From Gracilaria vermiculophylla (taxonomy: Eukaryota; Rhodophyta; Florideophyceae; Gracilariales; Gracilariaceae): DNA of 64,000 nucleotides. Below the pieces are notes generated by a model that saw only the letters and a program-made list of their open reading frames with translations, had not been told where the DNA came from and did not search any database. Of this stretch, positions 22,217 to 32,862 are shown piece by piece (the stretch's first letter is position 1; each line of letters opens with the position of its first letter). Position numbers and translations under genes: made by a program. The stretch spans positions 1,427,369 to 1,491,368 of the forward strand of contig JAHNZQ020000049.1 in NCBI GenBank assembly GCA_019155205.2, read 5' to 3'.

Positions 22217-22479
22217 AAGATCAAGGAAGCAAGCCGTTCGTGGCGACAGAGAAAAGGAAACCATGATGTGCAAATGAATGTCCTTACAGGTCGGATGGAT
22301 TTACCGTTTCCTCTGTGTTTCCGCGCTTTTCACAGAATGGAGAAGTGCACAAAACTGTAAATTTTGTGTACATAGTTTCCGCGAAAAAAAGTCATGGAAC
22401 GGCCCAAACCCTCCTTAGGAATATTATACCTTAAGGCCAATCCACCATATTTCCGTAGAAGCCACTGTACTACATAGAA

Positions 22480-24216
22480 GCAGGTAAAAATTTGATCTAG
22501 AAAGACAATACATGTGTTTGAACATAGACGACGACAAACATTACAAATGAAATTTTGCATCGAAAAGTCTTTCTTGAAATTACGATGAGAAGCGTCTGGT
22601 CGTTGATCGCAAACAGTTTGGCGTGTATCGTAGTGCAAATGAGATGAAAAGCGCATAGAGCTGTTTTTCGTCGCCTCTCTGTTGCTTCGTATTGCATGTT
22701 TTCGGAGGTTGAGGAGGAAACTAACAGTAGTTAAAGAAAAATTGTAGTTAACCGTGGTCAACGAAAGAAGGATGAATGGTCTCTGTCATTGGATGACACT
22801 ATGCTGTCTAGATTGGTTTTTTTTTCCCACGAAACTGAAAACTGGACAAAATTCCAAACATTGTAATTTCCTCGTTCACAGTTTTCGCGTAAACAAAGTC
22901 ATTGAACGGCCCTATGGTCTTGTTTGAAGTGTTGGGTTATGAGATTTTAATTTAGAAGATGGAAAGTCGTTTTGAGGAAAAAAACGTGTTGTGGAAACAA
23001 TCACGTGCGAGTTCGAAATGTCCTATCTTTTTCTGAAAAGCGAAATCGAGGGGTTTTAGGGGAAGGGACGGCTACAGTAGGCAAAATTGCGCATTTTGGC
23101 GAGCTTTATGGGTGTCCTATACTTTTGAAACGCACTGTAACAATTTCGCACACTGTATGCTGTCATTCGAACTCGTGCGTTATGAGGTCGCTGGTCAGAT
23201 AGACACCTGAGACCAGGATCGGTTTCTTTTACGGATATTCCTAGTTGATGATTCTCTTTTCCGGGTGTTCAGGCACGCAGGATCGTCTTCGTGACGACAT
23301 CATGAAGACCGAAGAGACAGGCGTCTTCTAGCGGGCGTCGTTTTTGTACTTGTTTATTCCGGTCACGCTCATGATGACGACGTCTCACCCATGGGGCCCA
23401 AAGCGTTGTACCCCACTGTTGGAACTCTTCAGTGTTTGGAAATGCAAACCGGGTCACCATAGATTGAGACCAAGTTGGCATTTTTGGTGAACATGCGCGC
23501 CGCAAAGGTAATTATTGCACACTAATCATTTGCTACACGAAGACGTAATGTCTTTTCCACGATTCAGCATCTTGCTGAGATTCCGAGATAGCGAGATAGG
23601 CTTGAATAAACACAAATGCGGAGCGCTTCATGTCTCTGAAGGTCAGACAGGAGAGAAGAAATGCAATTACAAGACGCCCTACCACGATATTGAGATTCAA
23701 ACAATAAAGTACGTCACAGCCACAACCTACCGCAATCGTTAGGCTAGGATTGCACCCCCTCCAAATTTGTGTCTTGTGAGCCTGATTTGATACAACACAC
23801 CACTCTAGATTACAAATGCCAGGAGGCGCGCTACCACTAATTGTCAACGCCGGCAACAACAAATCTCCTGGTCTTGCTTTCGCCTGATAAAGTTATTCTC
23901 GTAGGTCGATCACGGCTTTCTTTTAGTAGAATGCTCTTGGTCGAAGAAGATATCCCTCCGTCGCTACGAGGTACATACTGTAAGAGAGACGCTTTGAGAG
24001 TGATGGAGCAGAACGCTAATTCTGCACGGTGATGTCAATCTTTTTCCACATCCTTCTGTGGGTGAAGGCAATAAAGTGGCGCAAAGCTATCGAAAGATGT
24101 GGGTACCTCAAGATTTTGTTGTCGTATTTTGAAGTAAGGCTTTATCAACGAGCTTTCTCGCGTCTTTTTAACATCCTTCGTATATTTTCCTTCGGACACA
24201 AACAAAAGGTGGGCAA
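22480..24216. other. Intergenic stretch, no gene recognised
   Basis: A minus-strand frame at 22330-22761 (143 codons) straddles the LTR remnant. It has a basic segment (DASHRNFKKDFSMQNF) vaguely like the N-terminus of Harbinger-type transposases, but this is too weak to call. The remainder to 24216 has short frames without motifs. The end near 24216 is the 3' flank of the next gene. Confidence 0.4.
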
Positions 24217-25005
24217 CTAACTAGAGTTCCTGCTCTTCATGAGCATTTCGTGTGCAATTACTGCTCGCTCCTTGATGGACTTCTCTTCACTGTTCAAATA
24301 TCGCTCGATAATTGGAAGGGCCCTCTCATCTCCAAGTTCACCGAGAGATCCGATTGCTGCTGAAACCAACAAGAAACTCTCTTCAGACTCAGTATCCAGA
24401 ACTGATACCAAGAAGTCGAACGCCTTCGGGTCCCCCATTTCACCCATACCAGCAGCGATGCTGAATTTCAGCATCCAGTCTGATGTTGTATTGAATGTTG
24501 ATATTAAATCATCGAATCCCGCTAAGAGTCGTAATCCGGCAATCATATCAGCCGCGCCTGCCTGACATGATGATTCCCCGTCGTTGACTAATATATACCT
24601 CGCTGCCGTGAGTAAAGTTTGCTTGTCTTCCTCCGATAGTGATGATGGGTCCAAGCTTGAGAGACGAGATATAGCGACGTATCGCACTTGTTGATTGGCA
24701 TCTTCACTAGCAATGGGAACCAGCGCCGAGACTATTTCCGATGTTGAACTCAGTTCAGAAGCGCGGTTTATTCCGCGTATACGCTGCAGGGAATCGTTTG
24801 ATACCAACATCTCCCTTACGGTAGATGCACTTGACATCAAAGTGATGCTTCGAAGGGGTGTCCTACATTTCCCTTGCCATGATGGGCTGGAAGCTTGTCT
24901 TGAAAGTGACACACTCCGAGAAATGCCGAGTCCTTCACGAGTAACAAAAGTAGAATAGAAGGGGGCAAAGCAAGCCATTTGCATCGTGTTTCGAGTCCCT
25001 TCCAT
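24217..25005 (-). CDS. NblB-like HEAT-repeat protein, predicted plastid-targeted
   Basis: 262 residues in one exon from an ATG at 25005. The first 55-60 residues are rich in Ser, Arg and Thr without acids (MACFAPFYSTFVTREGLGIS, then RSVSLSRQASSP), like a plastid transit peptide. Residues of about 65-255 are HEAT or PBS-lyase-type repeats: VRYVAISRLSSL, AADMIAGLRLLAGFDDL, TSDWMLKFSIAAGMGEMGDP, IGSLGELGDERALPIIERYL. The G-E-x-G-D-x-x-A pattern and the segment WMLKFSIAAGMGE closely fit cyanobacterial NblB, a protein related to CpcE/CpcF bilin lyases that acts in phycobilisome degradation or chlorophyll handling. A nuclear copy with a transit peptide points to a red-lineage or other primary plastid alga. 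The exact role is inferred from family only. Confidence 0.78.
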   Translation of the reverse strand: MEGTRNTMQMACFAPFYSTFVTREGLGISRSVSLSRQASSPSWQGKCRTPLRSITLMSSASTVREMLVSNDSLQRIRGINRASELSSTSEIVSALVPIASEDANQQVRYVAISRLSSLDPSSLSEEDKQTLLTAARYILVNDGESSCQAGAADMIAGLRLLAGFDDLISTFNTTSDWMLKFSIAAGMGEMGDPKAFDFLVSVLDTESEESFLLVSAAIGSLGELGDERALPIIERYLNSEEKSIKERAVIAHEMLMKSRNSS

Positions 25006-28000
25006 GTTGCGAGGAGGTGTGTCCAGATCGATTTCCCAGCCTCAACTGGTTAGCTATACCGTCGTACCGTGATCTCGGGCTGAAGATCGAATTCTGTTTC
25101 TCAAAACTTCCACTAGAACTTGCGTGTAACCTGATCTCCTTGCAGGTTAGCAGACTCCAAAGTGAAGAAAGAAACTAGCGCCTGAAGTTCTCGGATTTCG
25201 TGTTCAAATGGGGTGGTTGAATACCAAGAGAACGTCTTTTTCACACAAATTTGATCTCAAGCATGGTCGACGAGATGTAGATTTTTTGCTTTTTGATGCA
25301 GGGTCCTTTTGCTGCTTTCCAAATGAGGGTTTTAAGGATCCAAGGCAATAAAGCGCCCTCAATGCCATGAATGTCGTGTTCTTGAACTACCTACCCTTCG
25401 TATGTCGCCCTCGCTGTATCAGGCCTGGGCTGTCAAAATGCTAGAGCCATCTTGTCGCTAAAGGCTCCAAAATTCCAATCCGTTTAGTTTTGTTACTCTT
25501 TTCCCAATAACTCAATAAACTGTGACTGCCATTGATTAGCCGTTCCTTCTTCTCCAATGCGGACGCCCAAGAAAATCCCGAATGACACACCAGGCCTGAC
25601 ACTAGATCCCTACCATTTACAATTCTTCTTCGTAAATATAGTAACAAATTACACAACTACAGCGATGTTTCGTTCACTTAGTTGCTACATATTCCGTTGC
25701 AGAAAGAATCAATAGGTCCAAAGTATGTTTTCCATCGCACGAGTATTTCGCCGCAAGTATGGGCGATTTGCCTTTCCCCGAGCAACATGGGGTTCATCAT
25801 CATGAGCTGTATTGCTCAGAGCCACGCGGGAAAAGAGGCGACTGGTTCCTTTGCTTTCTCTGACGCTGAGCCCGTCGAGAACAGCTTTTCCGAAAGCGAA
25901 AGAGTCAAACAGAAATCGAGTTGGCCCGTGTTTGAAGTTTATCTGTCCCAATCTTTCCCGGTAAACAGAGAAAACATCAACCAGACAAGAAGAATTTAAT
26001 ATTCTTTTATTGCGAGAGGAATGCGTCCAGATTCCGTAACGCTTTTGGAGATCATTAACGCTCAGGACAAGGAGTAAACTTACTCCAGCTCAGGAATAGA
26101 GAGCTGATGTCCGCAAAAAAAAGAAGAAATAGTAAAAAGGTTGCATTGCCTTCGATTGATGGGAGGATACTCGATTGCTTGTGATGATGTGGTCTGAAAC
26201 ATTGATCATTAATTCATGGTAGTCGTGGGTCACCACCCAGCTTCTTGTTGTGCAACTGTTCTCTTCCATTTTTTTTAATGAACGTCATGTATACATGTCT
26301 ATCTGTCATGAATCCATCTTCTTTGTTCTCGTTGAAATCATGTTAACATTTCTAAACTGCAGAAAGGCATCGTAGTGAATCCTTCTCCATGGCAGGAAAA
26401 AACCAGATGGGGATGGAATTGCATATTTATGAGCAATCTCTCGATTGATGCATACCCGTTAATTGCTTTTCCCATCAACTTGCAATTTCTTCATTACTAA
26501 GCAATTTCCATCACCCATCACTATTGCTATGCAAGCGCTTAACCAACACTGAATAAATAAATCTGTTGCAATACATCCGTCTTCGTGTCTCCCAACGCTT
26601 CTTAGACTGTTCCAATATCCCAAAACCTCTCGTTGCTTGCATCTGTCAGGTGTTTTGCTTACATGTTAACTCGTGAACAAATACAACATTGCAATTGTCA
26701 ATCTGATGCATGATATGCGGAGCAACGTAACATCAGATTGCAATCTTACCTTATGATTACAGAGCAATATTCGATTGCTATGTTTGCGTTTGCAATTAAC
26801 TGCAATCCCATCTATAGAGTTGAACCTATGGCCTTCTCTCCGTAGGAAGGCAAATCTTGGCCTCCGATGGAATTTCATCTGCGTTATCAACTCGCTCTGA
26901 TCATGGAAAGGTAAATCGGAGATAGACACTCCGCGTGAAGGCGAAGCGCATTTGCCCGTAATTTATACTGATAGTATGTATCTCCCCGTTTGTAGGATGA
27001 GTACATCGATTATCTTCGCGGAATATGTGAAAGGATTGCCTTCTTCAAAGGGCCAAAGAGTTTATACAGGTACTGTACGTCTCCTGGTATCTTGGAATAA
27101 TGAATGGCAGATCATAAAAAAGAAGGATAATTCCAGAGGTAAGTTCTTCTTCTTCTATGTTTTCGACATCAGTTTTCTGTTTCTGAACGGATATAATATC
27201 TCTAAATGAATTCTTCTCGCTGTTGTGAAGCCAGGAACATTTGTGGGTTATGTCTATTCAAACTGCAACGTCTTTTTCTATGTTTGCAGCGGTGTCTTTC
27301 ATACGTACCGGTCGAGTTCGTGAAAGTATCGCGCTGTGAAATAGTTCTTCTTCCTAATCTCGCCAAAAATGATCTGGGTTGAGGCGAGACCAGAGTCGTC
27401 AGTGGCTCTTTTGACGTCAAATGTGGTATATGCGAAACCCCTTGACGTGTTATGCCCACTATCCGCCAAGGCTCAGATGATGAATGAAGATGTGTAGCGA
27501 AGTAGAAGGAGATACTCGTCGGAAACAAAACGCTTCCTAGCGGTTGGAAACACACGAGGAATCTGATTTTTCCATTGCACCACATTAGGCTTGGTGTAGT
27601 TCGACTAATGTAGTTACTGGTGCATGTGTAGAGCTAAGAGTCATAGGCAATTGGGCTCTGAGCCGTCCCCCTCGTTGGAATGTTATTGATCCTGGGAGTT
27701 TCATAGACAAAAGTAGAGACCAGTTCGCGGGGAAGGTGGCGATAAATTGCAACGTAAACATTGCAATCGGGGACTGCTTTCCTCCATTGGGATTGGGATA
27801 CAATGGAAGCCTCAGCAACACATTTTCCCATGAGATTCATATTTTTCATCCCAATGCAATGCAAGTATTCATCACAATATATTACTCTAGCTTTGCATTG
27901 AACCTAAAGAGACTGGGATTGCAATCGGGATTTTACGTGGTAGAGAGAAATGGTTATTTAGATCGACATTTTTTTCACGAACTGCAATCTCATTCCATCA

Positions 28001-28682
28001 CATTGGTACCATGACTGGATATGAGTCGAAGGATCCACGGTTGCAAAGAGAAGTGGAACCTCTTCGACTTTTTACTCTTCAGACCACGAACCAATTTCTC
28101 TACACTTCTATTTTCAATTTCAGGTAAAAAGAGTACAAAATATCAGATGCTCAGAGCTTCACCTGCTACTGCCACGGAAAAATGAATGAGAAAACAGTGA
28201 ATATGTAGATCAAGGTTGTCAATCACATTCGCGCTCTTCTAGTAGTTTTAAGAAGGCGGTTAACGAATATCTGTGGCAAACTGTCCGTGCAAACCATACA
28301 AACCAGCGCTTATACACCAGATCCTTTCAGTATTGCTAGATGATAGTGATTAGATGACCTACATGAGTTATGAATCTGTACTTGATTTCTGTCTTTCATA
28401 GGACGAAATTGGAGTTGTTCATTGTCTGTTAGAAAGTTGTGGGTACAGCATTACGAGGAATCAATGTACGCGCCCATTGAAGAACAAGAGAGCTTGATTT
28501 AGTTATTCTACTGAGTCTGCTTGGACCATGTCACTCTGTTTGTAGAAAGCTTTGTTGACTCTAGAATGCATCCATGCCGAGAATACAGAAGCACAGTTCT
28601 GAAAAAAGTGGAACACAATTGCGACATGGTCTACTCACGAGCAAGTCGTGGATATCCGCGGTAAGCAATACCGAAAGGGTTG
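25006..28682. other. Long intergenic stretch with ATTGCAAT-type motifs
   Basis: No supported gene in 3.7 kb. Short frames (25441-25656, 25682-25999, 26666-26929, 27202-27585, 27736-28014) lack motifs. Between about 26400 and 28000 the words ATTGCAAT, GATTGCA and GCAATTT recur on both strands far more often than elsewhere, for example GGGATTGCAATCGGGATT at about 27917 and GATTGCAATCTTACC at about 26734. This may be a decayed inverted-repeat DNA transposon, but I could not pair terminal repeats. Confidence 0.4.
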
Positions 28683-30125
28683 TTAAGTGGTTGGAATCGT
28701 TGAAGAAGACTTCCTTTCAAATTCAACTCTAAGTTTGGCCAATATGTCTTCAGGCCTCTTCCTTTGCTTTCGAAAAATACTTTTTGGAGGTTCCAGTTCT
28801 TCATCTTCAACGTCATTAGTCTCGATCGGTTCAGCATCCGGGACCCGTTTATCAGTCACCCAAGGATGCTGAAGAGCTTGTTCCACGGTTATTCTCTTAT
28901 TTGGGTCCTTCTCAAGGAGAGAATTGATCAAGTCCCTTACCCCGTCACTGTAAAAATCCCAGAGCTCCTTGGGAAACTCTGGTTCAGAGCTTTTTACATG
29001 TTCGTAGTATTCGTCCAAATTATCACCAGGAAAAGGAACCTGTCCACTCAATGACACATATAGAAGAACTCCACACGCCCACAAATCAACCGGTTTTCCG
29101 TATTCTTGATGGTGAATGATTTCTGGGGCCAGATAATACCCAGTACCCACCAGAGACGAAAGACACGCATCTTTCCTAGCCAGCTTCTTACTCAGGCCAA
29201 AATCGGCCAACTTGATTCGGAGTGGCCGTTGAAAATCTTCGTCGACACACAGGACATTTTCGGTCTTTATGTCACGGTGAACAATGTTTCTGTCATGCAA
29301 ATACTTCACTGCGGACAGTAAATTTCGTGCAATCCTGATACCATCTCCTTCCTTAATTAGATTACCAGCATCGTTTACAATCCTAGCAAATAGCTCGCCA
29401 CCGCCAACGAATTCCATGACGATGTATATCTTTTTCTCAGATTTGGAGCGAAACACATCGTATGTCTTCACAAGGTGGGGATGTTCCAAAGCCTTAATAA
29501 TCTCTATCTCACATTCAGCGTCTGGGTCATTTGCTTTGTCCATATCTCCTTCGTATGGAATTGTCTTGACGGCTACAACTTCTCCGGTTGCTTTGTCCCA
29601 GCCTTTGTGAACATTGCCGTTGATTCCAACGCCGATCACATCTCCAATATTGTAGAAGTTATCAATGCTGAAGTCAGAAGCTGAAGCGCTTTTAAGGCTA
29701 ATCATCCATTTATGAAAATCCTGAATGGTTTCTGTGAAGAATGATACAGTTCTTTTCGGGAAGCGGATAACGAGCTCCTTGGGTCTGGTCCCGGGACCTA
29801 CGCCGCAGTCTACCACCGAGACCGTCCAAGTTGGAGGATCGAATGGACTTTTGTGATTGGAAAGCTGTGTTCCATGCAACCTCAGAAAGCGAGGAGTTGG
29901 TTGTCGTAACATTCGTCCCTGCTTCACGAGCCACCCTTCAATTTGAGCACCTGGGGCCGTTTTCTCTGTATAACGAAGATACGCACCGAATTTTTCCGTC
30001 ATCATGCAGGAGTTGGAAGAAGAATAAAAGCTCTCGGATGAGAAGAGTTCAGACGCAAAGGACACATAAAGCTGTGCTGAAAATAACAGGTGTAACTCTT
30101 TGATGGAGTTTTTCGATGTTTGCAC
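28683..30125 (-). CDS. PH-domain CaMK-group Ser/Thr protein kinase
   Basis: A single exon of up to 480 residues; M41 at 30005 (MMTEKFGAYLRY) is the more convincing start because the first 40 residues look like leader or UTR. Residues of about 61-148 form a pleckstrin-homology domain (IEGWLVKQGRMLRQPTPRFL to DFHKWMISLKSA). Residues 158-425 are a complete kinase domain: glycine loop IGVGINGNVHKG, VAVK with Lys187, HRDIKTEN with the catalytic Asp in HRD (283-285), DFG at 308-310 and APE at 333-335, ending in a LLEKDPNKRITVEQALQHPW motif. The subdomains and HPW end place it in the CaMK group. A PH domain ahead of the kinase suggests recruitment to phosphoinositide membranes, as in PKD or Akt, although it is neither. 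The C-terminal tail is basic and charged. All catalytic residues are present, so it should be active. Confidence 0.88.
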   Translation of the reverse strand: MQTSKNSIKELHLLFSAQLYVSFASELFSSESFYSSSNSCMMTEKFGAYLRYTEKTAPGAQIEGWLVKQGRMLRQPTPRFLRLHGTQLSNHKSPFDPPTWTVSVVDCGVGPGTRPKELVIRFPKRTVSFFTETIQDFHKWMISLKSASASDFSIDNFYNIGDVIGVGINGNVHKGWDKATGEVVAVKTIPYEGDMDKANDPDAECEIEIIKALEHPHLVKTYDVFRSKSEKKIYIVMEFVGGGELFARIVNDAGNLIKEGDGIRIARNLLSAVKYLHDRNIVHRDIKTENVLCVDEDFQRPLRIKLADFGLSKKLARKDACLSSLVGTGYYLAPEIIHHQEYGKPVDLWACGVLLYVSLSGQVPFPGDNLDEYYEHVKSSEPEFPKELWDFYSDGVRDLINSLLEKDPNKRITVEQALQHPWVTDKRVPDAEPIETNDVEDEELEPPKSIFRKQRKRPEDILAKLRVEFERKSSSTIPTT

Positions 30126-30649
30126 TGCTCTTGCTGACTAAGAGAAATGGAAGAGTTTTAATGCTTGTATGCATGTGAGAGAATGGAAGCGTCGTGACCG
30201 CTGCAGATGAAAATTTTGGTTTTAGTGGCGCCCGCTGAAGGGTTGTGTGCCTCACGAGAGCCATGAGAAGAAAGAATCACTGAAAAATGTGAATGCGGTA
30301 ATACCAGTTTGAACTTTTGCATGATTTCCAAACTCAGGGTGTTTCAAGATAACGTGATGGTACAGACATATCTATAACTGAAATACGCTCGATAGTTCGA
30401 CGGAGGTATGAGAAAAAAGAAATATGCGATGTTACTGAATCGGGGGTGGGAACCACGGATATCCTCATGGTCTCGCATGTGTCCATGAGGGAGAGTGTGG
30501 GTGCGGGTGGGAGTTACAGGGTGCGGGACGCTACGCGCAGATTGACCACCTGAGACTCTCTAGCAGAGTATCCATACCACGTCACCATCATGCTGATCCA
30601 GATGTCCACGCGTATACGTGTTAAAAGGTGATTGCTGGGAACACGTGGC
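30126..30649. other. Divergent intergenic region between kinase and ARM-like gene
   Basis: About 520 bases between two genes on opposite strands, with no repeat and no supported ORF. It should hold both promoters. No clear TATA box was recognised. Confidence 0.4.
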
Positions 30650-32593
30650 ATGTGGAGCCGGCTCGATCGGCGTGCAATGCTCAGCTGCCGTAGACTGTCC
30701 TTTCCATTTGGCGCCAAACGCGCCGCTTCGCGGCAAAATCGCTCCGGAAACGCCTCTCCAGCCTACCAGCCCTACACGTTTTCGTTCCCACCAAATGCGA
30801 TTCATTCGTTTTCAAGCCCTATAAGAGCTCGTGCCGCACCCTCCACCCCATCGGCATCTCATTCCAACGCGCCACGGTCACCAGGGCGTCCATCTTCTGC
30901 TCGCGCTGCCACCAACATGTTCGCCTCCGGTCGCACCAAGCCCGAATTGCGTGCTGCACTGGATGCATGCGATGGCCGAAAACTCAAAGCCATCATTTCT
31001 GAGTTACCTTCGTGTCTCCCACAATCCAAAGATCCCCTTGTCATAGCTAACTGCCTCGAGCACGTGCGAGTGGCCGCCGACGTTATCATCGAAGCCTGCG
31101 ATTACAACACTGCTTTTGAGAGCGCAGTCTCTACCCGCTCAGCTCTTCTTTCTGCAAAGTATGTGCCATGGACCGTCGCTGTGCTCAACAATTTTGCTTT
31201 CGAGGAACGAGTCGTCAGTCGTGTCGCTCTCACGCTCTCGCATTTGGCTGGTGATGCAGAATCTCGTGGGCTCGTCGGCGCCTCAGGAGCCGTTGATCAA
31301 CTTGCCATTGCTTGGAAGAGTCATCCATCATGCATCCCAATAATCCAAGCGCTCATCTCACTCACTGCCGGCCATATTGATAACATTTCGCGACTCATGA
31401 GACGGCGTGGGATCACTACAGCCGTGAACATCCTCAAGGGCCCAGAAACTGCACGGAATACACCGCTTGTAGAGCAGACCCTCATCCTTATCGGTCTCTG
31501 CACAATTTGTACACCTGATAACTATCGTGAAGGCATCTCACTTGGGCCAGCCATCATTGATGCTATCAACAGCGCCAATGCGCTAGATCGGGTTCATGTA
31601 GCGAAGCATGCATTCAGAGCCATTGCGAATATAGCGGAATGTTGGACGAAGGAAAATGCAGGCTATGACCTTGGTGATCTCCATCTTTTGGTTGAACGCA
31701 TCATCACCTGGTGGCTATCATGCCCTAACTCTCGAGACATGGCGTTCGCAGCTTCGTGGGCACTAGCCGCTCTTTGTCGGCACAACAAAGGCGTCCTTGA
31801 AGATATCAGACGTTCCGGGCATGTTGCACCCGCACTCGAGAAATGGAGGCTGAACCTGAGAACAGTTGATTCTCTTGCAAACTTGTTGCAAAACAAGAAT
31901 CCCGATCCACCGATCTGTACTAAATCCCGTAGTTCATCCAAACGTGCAAAAGCGATGAGGAATATAGATGATGTCCGAGGTTCGAATTCTGACACTGCCA
32001 AATCAGAATCTGAGGTAGAGAGCGATCGCTCAGATCTCGAAGGGCGTATCAATGACCCAGAACGGTCTCCTGTTTCCGTTGACTTGGCGTCTGTCGAGAG
32101 CAACACCATAATTATTGACTCGGATTCCGACGACGATCACAGCCCTCCTCTGGAGAATACAGCAGAATTTGTCTTACATCTAGAGCCCACGAGAATACAA
32201 TCGTCATCTCGTGAATTTCCTGCAACGCTGGATGCGGATTCTGACGACCAGACCAGGGCCCTAATCAGGAAAAGACCCCGCACAAGATCGAAGAAAGAGA
32301 ATCATACTTCGGTTGACTGCCAAACAATTAAAAGAAAACGCGCAGCAAGCACGGGAAAAGAAAAGGTCCACCACGAGGACATTGCTGAAAACCACGAGGA
32401 CGAAATGATTGGTGAAGAGTCCGTGCGAAGGTCAAAGAGAAGAAGAAAGCCAAACTCAAAGTATGTTTCTAGCCCGAGGCAAAGACCACACCCTCTGTCA
32501 AAGACCAAACAGGGAGCACCACCACTTGTATCTTTCCCATTTATTGTTCCTCAGAATGGCAACTGCGAAGTTGTGGGTCGTCATCAGCGGTAG
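30650..32593 (+). CDS. ARM/HEAT-like nuclear protein of unknown function
   Basis: A single long frame. The first ATG is at 30650 (647 residues); another at 30917 opens MFASGRTKPELRAALDACDG and looks like a better protein start, since residues before it are low-complexity Ser/Pro/Arg. Residues of about 100-400 are all-helical with armadillo-like periodicity (AVLNNFAFEERVVSRVALTL, LSHLAGDAESRGLVGASGAV, VAKHAFRAIANIAECW, AASWALAALCRHNKGVLEDI). From about 430 on the chain is disordered, with acidic Ser/Asp runs (IIIDSDSDDDHSP) and several basic clusters (RKRPRTRSKKE, RRSKRRRKPNSK) that look like nuclear localisation signals. The I-I-I-D-S-D-S-D-D motif resembles a SUMO-interacting motif. No enzyme motif is seen. 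Confidence 0.75.
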   Translation: MWSRLDRRAMLSCRRLSFPFGAKRAASRQNRSGNASPAYQPYTFSFPPNAIHSFSSPIRARAAPSTPSASHSNAPRSPGRPSSARAATNMFASGRTKPELRAALDACDGRKLKAIISELPSCLPQSKDPLVIANCLEHVRVAADVIIEACDYNTAFESAVSTRSALLSAKYVPWTVAVLNNFAFEERVVSRVALTLSHLAGDAESRGLVGASGAVDQLAIAWKSHPSCIPIIQALISLTAGHIDNISRLMRRRGITTAVNILKGPETARNTPLVEQTLILIGLCTICTPDNYREGISLGPAIIDAINSANALDRVHVAKHAFRAIANIAECWTKENAGYDLGDLHLLVERIITWWLSCPNSRDMAFAASWALAALCRHNKGVLEDIRRSGHVAPALEKWRLNLRTVDSLANLLQNKNPDPPICTKSRSSSKRAKAMRNIDDVRGSNSDTAKSESEVESDRSDLEGRINDPERSPVSVDLASVESNTIIIDSDSDDDHSPPLENTAEFVLHLEPTRIQSSSREFPATLDADSDDQTRALIRKRPRTRSKKENHTSVDCQTIKRKRAASTGKEKVHHEDIAENHEDEMIGEESVRRSKRRRKPNSKYVSSPRQRPHPLSKTKQGAPPLVSFPFIVPQNGNCEVVGRHQR

Positions 32594-32862
32594 ACCACAA
32601 CACGAAATGCCTTTTCTTCAAAGTTCTCTCTCGCATGCGTGTTGCTAAGCGATTAAGGAGCTACACCAATGATTGGTATGTTTCCTTCGAATCATTTTCG
32701 AACCTGACATGTTGACTGTGACGCATGTTCTTATGACTGCGGAGCATCAGCTGGTCTACCACGACGAATATGCACCTCGCAAGTAGCCAAATAATACTTC
32801 CCCTACTAAATCAAATCGGTCAAGCTTCTTTAACAAGATAAGAGTTGTACGTCTAAAAGTGT
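32594..32862. other. Convergent 3' intergenic spacer
   Basis: About 270 bases between the 3' ends of two convergent genes. Nothing beyond the presumed polyadenylation regions is visible. Confidence 0.4.

Larger units (their letters stand above)
20979..22474 (-). mobile_element. Second copy of the Ty3 element, largely deleted
   Basis: A reverse-oriented copy. Its 3' LTR is at 20979-21532, its 3' internal region at 21533-22116, then comes a 100-N gap, unrelated-looking sequence, and a 70-base remnant of the 5' LTR at 22405-22474. The flanks TAGAA (20974-20978) and TAGAA (22475-22479) are an exact 5-bp target duplication, which proves that both outer ends belong to one insertion. Most of gag-pol is deleted or hidden in the gap. 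Confidence 0.85.
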
